Shown here in pieces: positions 60,013 to 64,000 of a stretch of 64,000 nucleotides of DNA; position 1 is the stretch's first letter; each line of letters starts with the position of its first letter. Below the pieces are notes generated by a model. That model saw only the letters and a list, made by a program, of their open reading frames with translations, had not been told where the DNA came from and searched no databases. The stretch comes from Flavobacterium sp. (GTDB taxonomy: Bacteria; Bacteroidota; Bacteroidia; Flavobacteriales; Flavobacteriaceae). A program made the position numbers and the translations under genes. The DNA is taken from NCBI GenBank assembly GCA_029946065.1, contig JAQSDU010000019.1, forward strand, positions 62,001 through 126,000. The letters run 5' to 3'.

Positions 60013-63000
60013 ATGTATTTAATCTTCGATACCGAAACTACCGGATTGCCAAAGCGTTGGGACGCACCCATCAGCGACTCTTCCAACTGGCCGCGCTGCA
60101 TACAAATTGCCTGGCAGTTGCACGATGAATACGGTGCGCTTATCGAACATCAAGACTATCTCGTAAAACCCGAAGGTTTCAATATTCCGTATGATGCAGA
60201 GCGGATTCACGGAATTTCAACCGAATTGGCCCAAGCCGAAGGAATTCCGCTCAGCGAAGTCCTCGAAAAGTTTAATGCCGTTTTAGCAAAAGCAAAATTC
60301 ATCGTCGGGCAAAATTTAGGTTTCGACGTGAACATCATGGGAGCTGAATTTTACCGTTTGGGTGTCGGTTCGAAAATGACACAAATGCCGGTTTTGGATA
60401 CATGTACAGAAGTCACCGCTTCTTTATTGCAGCTTCCGGGCGGACGTGGCGGAAAATTCAAATTGCCAACATTAACAGAATTGCACCAATATCTTTTCAA
60501 CGTTCCTTTTTCAGAAGCACATAACGCGACTGCCGATGTTGAAGCCACAACAAGATGTTTCCTCGAACTCGTGCGCCGTGGCAATTATACCGAAGAACAA
60601 CTCGACGTTCCAGCAGGATATCTAAGGGATTTTCAGGAACACAATAAACATGAAATCCCGTTAATTGGATTAAAACATATCAATTTAAAAGCGGCTTCAG
60701 AAGCGATTCGCGAGCAATTCAAAAAAGCGCAGGAAGTTCAAATTCCGATTACAAAACAAACCCAGCAAAGCCTTGTTGATGTTGACTTCGTTCACTTGCA
60801 CAACCATACCCAGTTTTCGGTTTTGCAATCGACAATTAGCGTGGCGGCTTTGGTGAAAGCGACGGTTCAGAATAAAATGCCCGCCGTTGCCATTACCGAT
60901 CATGCAAATTTAATGGGGGCTTTTCATTTTGTACGAGACATCCTTTACCACAATAAATCGGTGGAGGCCAAAAATAAAGCCGCTGTTGAAAATGGCGATG
61001 AACCCACTGAAAAAGAAATAAAACCTATTGTTGGTTGTGAATTTTTTGTCTGCGAAGACCATAAAGACAAAACCCGAAAAGACAACGGTTATCAGATAGT
61101 TTTTCTGGCGAAGAACAAGAAAGGCTATCACAATTTGGCAAAAATGTCTTCTATCGCTTATACGGAAGGATTTTATTATGTGCCGCGAATCGACAAAAAT
61201 ATCATCCATAAATACAAAGAAGATTTAATCGTCCTTTCGGGGAATTTATATGGAGAAATTCCAAATAAGCTCCTGAATATCGGCGAAAACCAAGCTGAAG
61301 AGGCCTTGCTTTGGTGGAAAAATGAGTTTGGAACGGATTTGTACCTTGAACTAATGCGCCACAATCAGGAAGACGAAAATCGCGTTAATGCTGGATTGGT
61401 GACTTTGGCCCGAAAGCACAACGTCAAATTAATCGCTTCCAACAATACGTTTTACATCGATAAAGAAAATGCTAACGCACACGATATTTTGCTTTGCGTA
61501 CGCGACGGCGAAAAACAAGGAACACCAATTGGTCGTGGTCGCGGTTATCGTTTCGGATTGCCAAATCAGGAATATTACTTCAAGTCAGGTGCCGAAATGA
61601 AAGCACTTTTTCACGATTTGCCTGAGGCAATTGCTAACGTTTCCGAAATTGTCGATAAGATTGAAATTTACAATCTCGCCCGCGAAGTGCTGCTTCCGAA
61701 ATTTGAAATCCCGAACGCTTTTTTAGTCGAAGAAGATATTGCCGACAAAGGCAAACGCGGCGAAAATAAATTCCTGCACCACTTGACTTACGAAGGTGCA
61801 AAAAGGCGTTATGCCGAAATCACCGACGAAATAAAAGAACGCATCGATTTTGAATTGCTTACAATTGAAAATTCCGGTTATCCGGGTTATTTTCTTATCG
61901 TTCAGGATTTTATCGCCGAAGCCCGAAAAATGGGTGTTTCTGTGGGGCCAGGTCGTGGTTCTGCAGCAGGTTCTGTGGTCGCTTATTGCCTCGGTATTAC
62001 CAATATCGACCCCTTATTGTACAACTTGCTTTTTGAGCGCTTCTTGAATCCGGATCGTGTATCACTTCCCGATATTGATATCGATTTTGACGACGAAGGC
62101 AGGAGTAAGGTTATGGATTATGTAATCAATAAATATGGTAAAAAGCAGGTAGCCCAAATTGTAACTTACGGAACAATGGCTGCAAAATCAGCTATTCGTG
62201 ATACAGCACGTGTTTTGGATTTACCACTTTTTGAAGCAGATAAAATTGCCAAATTGATACCGTTGAATTTGAACCTTGCTAAGATTTTTTCCTATGACGA
62301 CGCCAAATTAAAAGCGGCTTTGCGTCCGGAAGAATTTGATAAAGTCAAGGAATTGATTGCTTTGGCGAAAATGAATGATTTGGGCGGAGAAACACTACAA
62401 CAAGCACAAGTTCTTGAAGGAAATCTGCGAAATACCGGCATTCATGCTTGTGGAGTGATTATTACGCCTGACGATATTACGAATTTCGTTCCGGTGGGTA
62501 CCGCAAAGGATTCCGATTTATTTGTAACGCAGTTTGACAACTCTGTGGTTGAAAGTGCTGGTCTTTTGAAAATGGACTTTTTGGGATTGAAGACCCTTAC
62601 ACTCATAAAAGACACGGTCAAATTAGTCAAATACCGCACCGGAAAAGACATCGATCCAGACGCTTTTCCGATAGATGATTTAAAGACTTATGAACTCTTT
62701 CAGCGAGGAGAAACAGTCGGGATTTTTCAGTATGAGTCTGCCGGAATGCAAAAATACATGAAGGAGCTAAAGCCAACGGTTTTTGGCGATTTGATTGCCA
62801 TGAATGCATTGTATCGTCCGGGACCAATTGCTTATATTCCAAGCTTCATCAAACGTAAAAATGGCGAGGAGGAAATCGTTTATGACCTTGATGCTTGCGA
62901 AGAATTACTTAAAGATACCTACGGCATCACCGTTTATCAAGAGCAGGTAATGCTTTTGTCACAAAAACTCGCCGATTTTTCCAAAGGGGATGCCGACGTT

Positions 63001-64000
63001 TTGCGTAAGGCGATGGGAAAAAAACAGAAAGACGTTCTCGATAAAATGAAGCCTAAATTCATTGGTCAGGCCGAAGCCAAAGGCCATGATGCGACAAGAC
63101 TAGAGAAAATCTGGAAAGACTGGGAAGCTTTTGCGGAATATGCGTTCAACAAATCACACTCGACTTGCTATGCCTGGATTGCCTACCAAACCGCTTATCT
63201 GAAAGCCAATTATCCAGCAGAATATATGGCGGCAGTTTTGTCCAATAACATGAATGATATCAAACAGGTTTCGTTTTTTATGGAAGAATGCAAGCGTATG
63301 GGATTACAGGTTTTGGGGCCAGATGTAAATGAGTCATTTTATAAATTTACGGTAAACGACAGTTATGCGGTGCGTTTTGGAATGGGCGCCATAAAAGGCG
63401 TAGGTTCTGGAGCAGTGGCTACAATTGTTGAAAACAGAAAAGATGCTAAATACAAATCGATTTTTGATTTGGCAAAGCGCATTGATTTGCGTGCTGCGAA
63501 TAAAAAAGCTTTTGAAAACTTAGCGTTGGCAGGTGGTTTCGATTCGTTCACGGGAACACATCGGGCGCAATATTTTCATGATGAAGGCGACGGAATTACG
63601 TTCCTTGAGAAAGCAGTGCGATACGGTTCTAAATTTCAAGAAAATGAAAATTCCTCTCAGGTAAGTTTATTTGGAGAAGCTAGCGAAGTTCAGATTGCAG
63701 AGCCTATTGTGCCGCCTTGCGAAGATTGGAATACGATGGAAAAACTCGCTAAAGAGAAAGAAGTTGTTGGGATTTATATTTCCGGACATCCGCTTGACGA
63801 TTATAAATTTGAAATGCAATATTTCTGTAATGCCAAGTTGGAAGCGCTGAAAAATCTTGAGATGCACGTTAACAAAAGCCTGACTTTTGGAGGTATCATT
63901 ACCAATGTGCAGCATCGAACGGCGAAAAACGGTAAAGGCTGGGCTTCGTTTATGCTCGAAGGATATGACGAAAGTTATGAGTTTAGAATTTTTGGGGAAG
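60013..64000 (+). CDS. dnaE: DNA polymerase III alpha subunit with fused N-terminal proofreading exonuclease (3' end beyond window)
   Basis: An open frame of 1329 codons runs from ATG 60013 to the window edge without a stop. Residues 1-200 are a DnaQ-type DEDDh exonuclease: Asp6 and Glu8 (FDTETTG), Asp105 (GQNLGFDVN), His170 and Asp175 (HNATADVE). The PHP domain begins near 260 (HLHNHTQFS, His261/263/265). Polymerase motifs follow: GPGRGSAAGSVVAYCLG, catalytic Asp689 and Asp691 in PDIDIDFDDEG, and Asp855 in KMDFLGLKTL. This is the replicative polymerase with proofreading carried in cis. The C-terminal OB-fold and beta-clamp tail would lie past 64000. Confidence 0.93.
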   Translation, partial: MYLIFDTETTGLPKRWDAPISDSSNWPRCIQIAWQLHDEYGALIEHQDYLVKPEGFNIPYDAERIHGISTELAQAEGIPLSEVLEKFNAVLAKAKFIVGQNLGFDVNIMGAEFYRLGVGSKMTQMPVLDTCTEVTASLLQLPGGRGGKFKLPTLTELHQYLFNVPFSEAHNATADVEATTRCFLELVRRGNYTEEQLDVPAGYLRDFQEHNKHEIPLIGLKHINLKAASEAIREQFKKAQEVQIPITKQTQQSLVDVDFVHLHNHTQFSVLQSTISVAALVKATVQNKMPAVAITDHANLMGAFHFVRDILYHNKSVEAKNKAAVENGDEPTEKEIKPIVGCEFFVCEDHKDKTRKDNGYQIVFLAKNKKGYHNLAKMSSIAYTEGFYYVPRIDKNIIHKYKEDLIVLSGNLYGEIPNKLLNIGENQAEEALLWWKNEFGTDLYLELMRHNQEDENRVNAGLVTLARKHNVKLIASNNTFYIDKENANAHDILLCVRDGEKQGTPIGRGRGYRFGLPNQEYYFKSGAEMKALFHDLPEAIANVSEIVDKIEIYNLAREVLLPKFEIPNAFLVEEDIADKGKRGENKFLHHLTYEGAKRRYAEITDEIKERIDFELLTIENSGYPGYFLIVQDFIAEARKMGVSVGPGRGSAAGSVVAYCLGITNIDPLLYNLLFERFLNPDRVSLPDIDIDFDDEGRSKVMDYVINKYGKKQVAQIVTYGTMAAKSAIRDTARVLDLPLFEADKIAKLIPLNLNLAKIFSYDDAKLKAALRPEEFDKVKELIALAKMNDLGGETLQQAQVLEGNLRNTGIHACGVIITPDDITNFVPVGTAKDSDLFVTQFDNSVVESAGLLKMDFLGLKTLTLIKDTVKLVKYRTGKDIDPDAFPIDDLKTYELFQRGETVGIFQYESAGMQKYMKELKPTVFGDLIAMNALYRPGPIAYIPSFIKRKNGEEEIVYDLDACEELLKDTYGITVYQEQVMLLSQKLADFSKGDADVLRKAMGKKQKDVLDKMKPKFIGQAEAKGHDATRLEKIWKDWEAFAEYAFNKSHSTCYAWIAYQTAYLKANYPAEYMAAVLSNNMNDIKQVSFFMEECKRMGLQVLGPDVNESFYKFTVNDSYAVRFGMGAIKGVGSGAVATIVENRKDAKYKSIFDLAKRIDLRAANKKAFENLALAGGFDSFTGTHRAQYFHDEGDGITFLEKAVRYGSKFQENENSSQVSLFGEASEVQIAEPIVPPCEDWNTMEKLAKEKEVVGIYISGHPLDDYKFEMQYFCNAKLEALKNLEMHVNKSLTFGGIITNVQHRTAKNGKGWASFMLEGYDESYEFRIFGE

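Noticed and set aside
1-64000. tRNA, rRNA, prophage or insertion sequence genes
   Set aside because: I looked in the junctions for cloverleaf-like sequence, rRNA motifs, transposase or integrase motifs and found none.

Overview
The window looks like chromosomal DNA of a Flavobacterium-like member of the Bacteroidota. The evidence is AT-rich DNA, -7 promoter boxes of the form TAnnTTTG ahead of many genes, almost no purine-rich ribosome binding sites, type IX secretion sorting tails, families largely limited to this phylum (DUF3098, DUF4271, DUF4296, DUF5686, GH97), and a DNA polymerase III alpha subunit with a fused proofreading domain. I see no rRNA, tRNA, prophage, insertion sequence or CRISPR array.

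Layout. 1-5.6 kb: start of leuS (minus strand, cut by the window edge), then ftsX, a DUF3098 protein, uppP, truB, pyrH and frr, covering cell envelope, tRNA modification and translation. 5.7-13.7 kb: a DUF5686 outer-membrane protein, a small-multidrug-type exporter, a cation/proton antiporter and an MMPL exporter. 13.9-18.8 kb: asnS, rpoN, a PAP2-like membrane protein, an outer-membrane barrel resembling PorT, and an acetyltransferase. 19-28.1 kb: an L-arabinose block, with symporter, araA, araD and araB on the minus strand and, divergently, an MFS transporter and a GH97 glycosidase. 28.2-36.4 kb: hemD, DUF4271, a polyprenol-phosphate sugar transferase, dihydroorotase, DUF4296, an epimerase, tyrS and a LuxE-like protein. 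36.5-45.1 kb: two type IX cargo genes, a beta-helix lipoprotein and a TonB-dependent receptor facing a PhoB/PhoR-like two-component system. 45.1-51.9 kb: a glycosyltransferase, trmB, a LysE-type transporter, an alkyltransferase-like protein, mrp and an NfuA-like scaffold, then a compact redox operon (flavin reductase, COQ7-like di-iron protein, [2Fe-2S] ferredoxin). 51.9-64 kb: a lipoprotein esterase, DUF3050, an acyl-CoA dehydrogenase, trmN6, rimM, rpsP, a lipoprotein, a GAF histidine kinase, an RRM RNA-binding protein and dnaE, which runs off the right edge.

The least ordinary content lies between genes. (1) At least eleven gene junctions carry arrays of 7- or 8-bp words, often as inverted arms running from the stop codon of one gene toward the start codon of the next. 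The words differ at every site while the period and architecture stay the same. (2) Three copies of a dispersed stem-forming element, in two end types, lie in junctions that also carry these arrays. (3) Two intergenic regions around the TonB receptor carry TGTTAA-like words every 10-11 bp, like PhoB boxes, next to a PhoB-type regulator. (4) The reductase/di-iron/ferredoxin operon looks like a self-contained hydroxylase system in a lineage that normally makes menaquinone, not ubiquinone.
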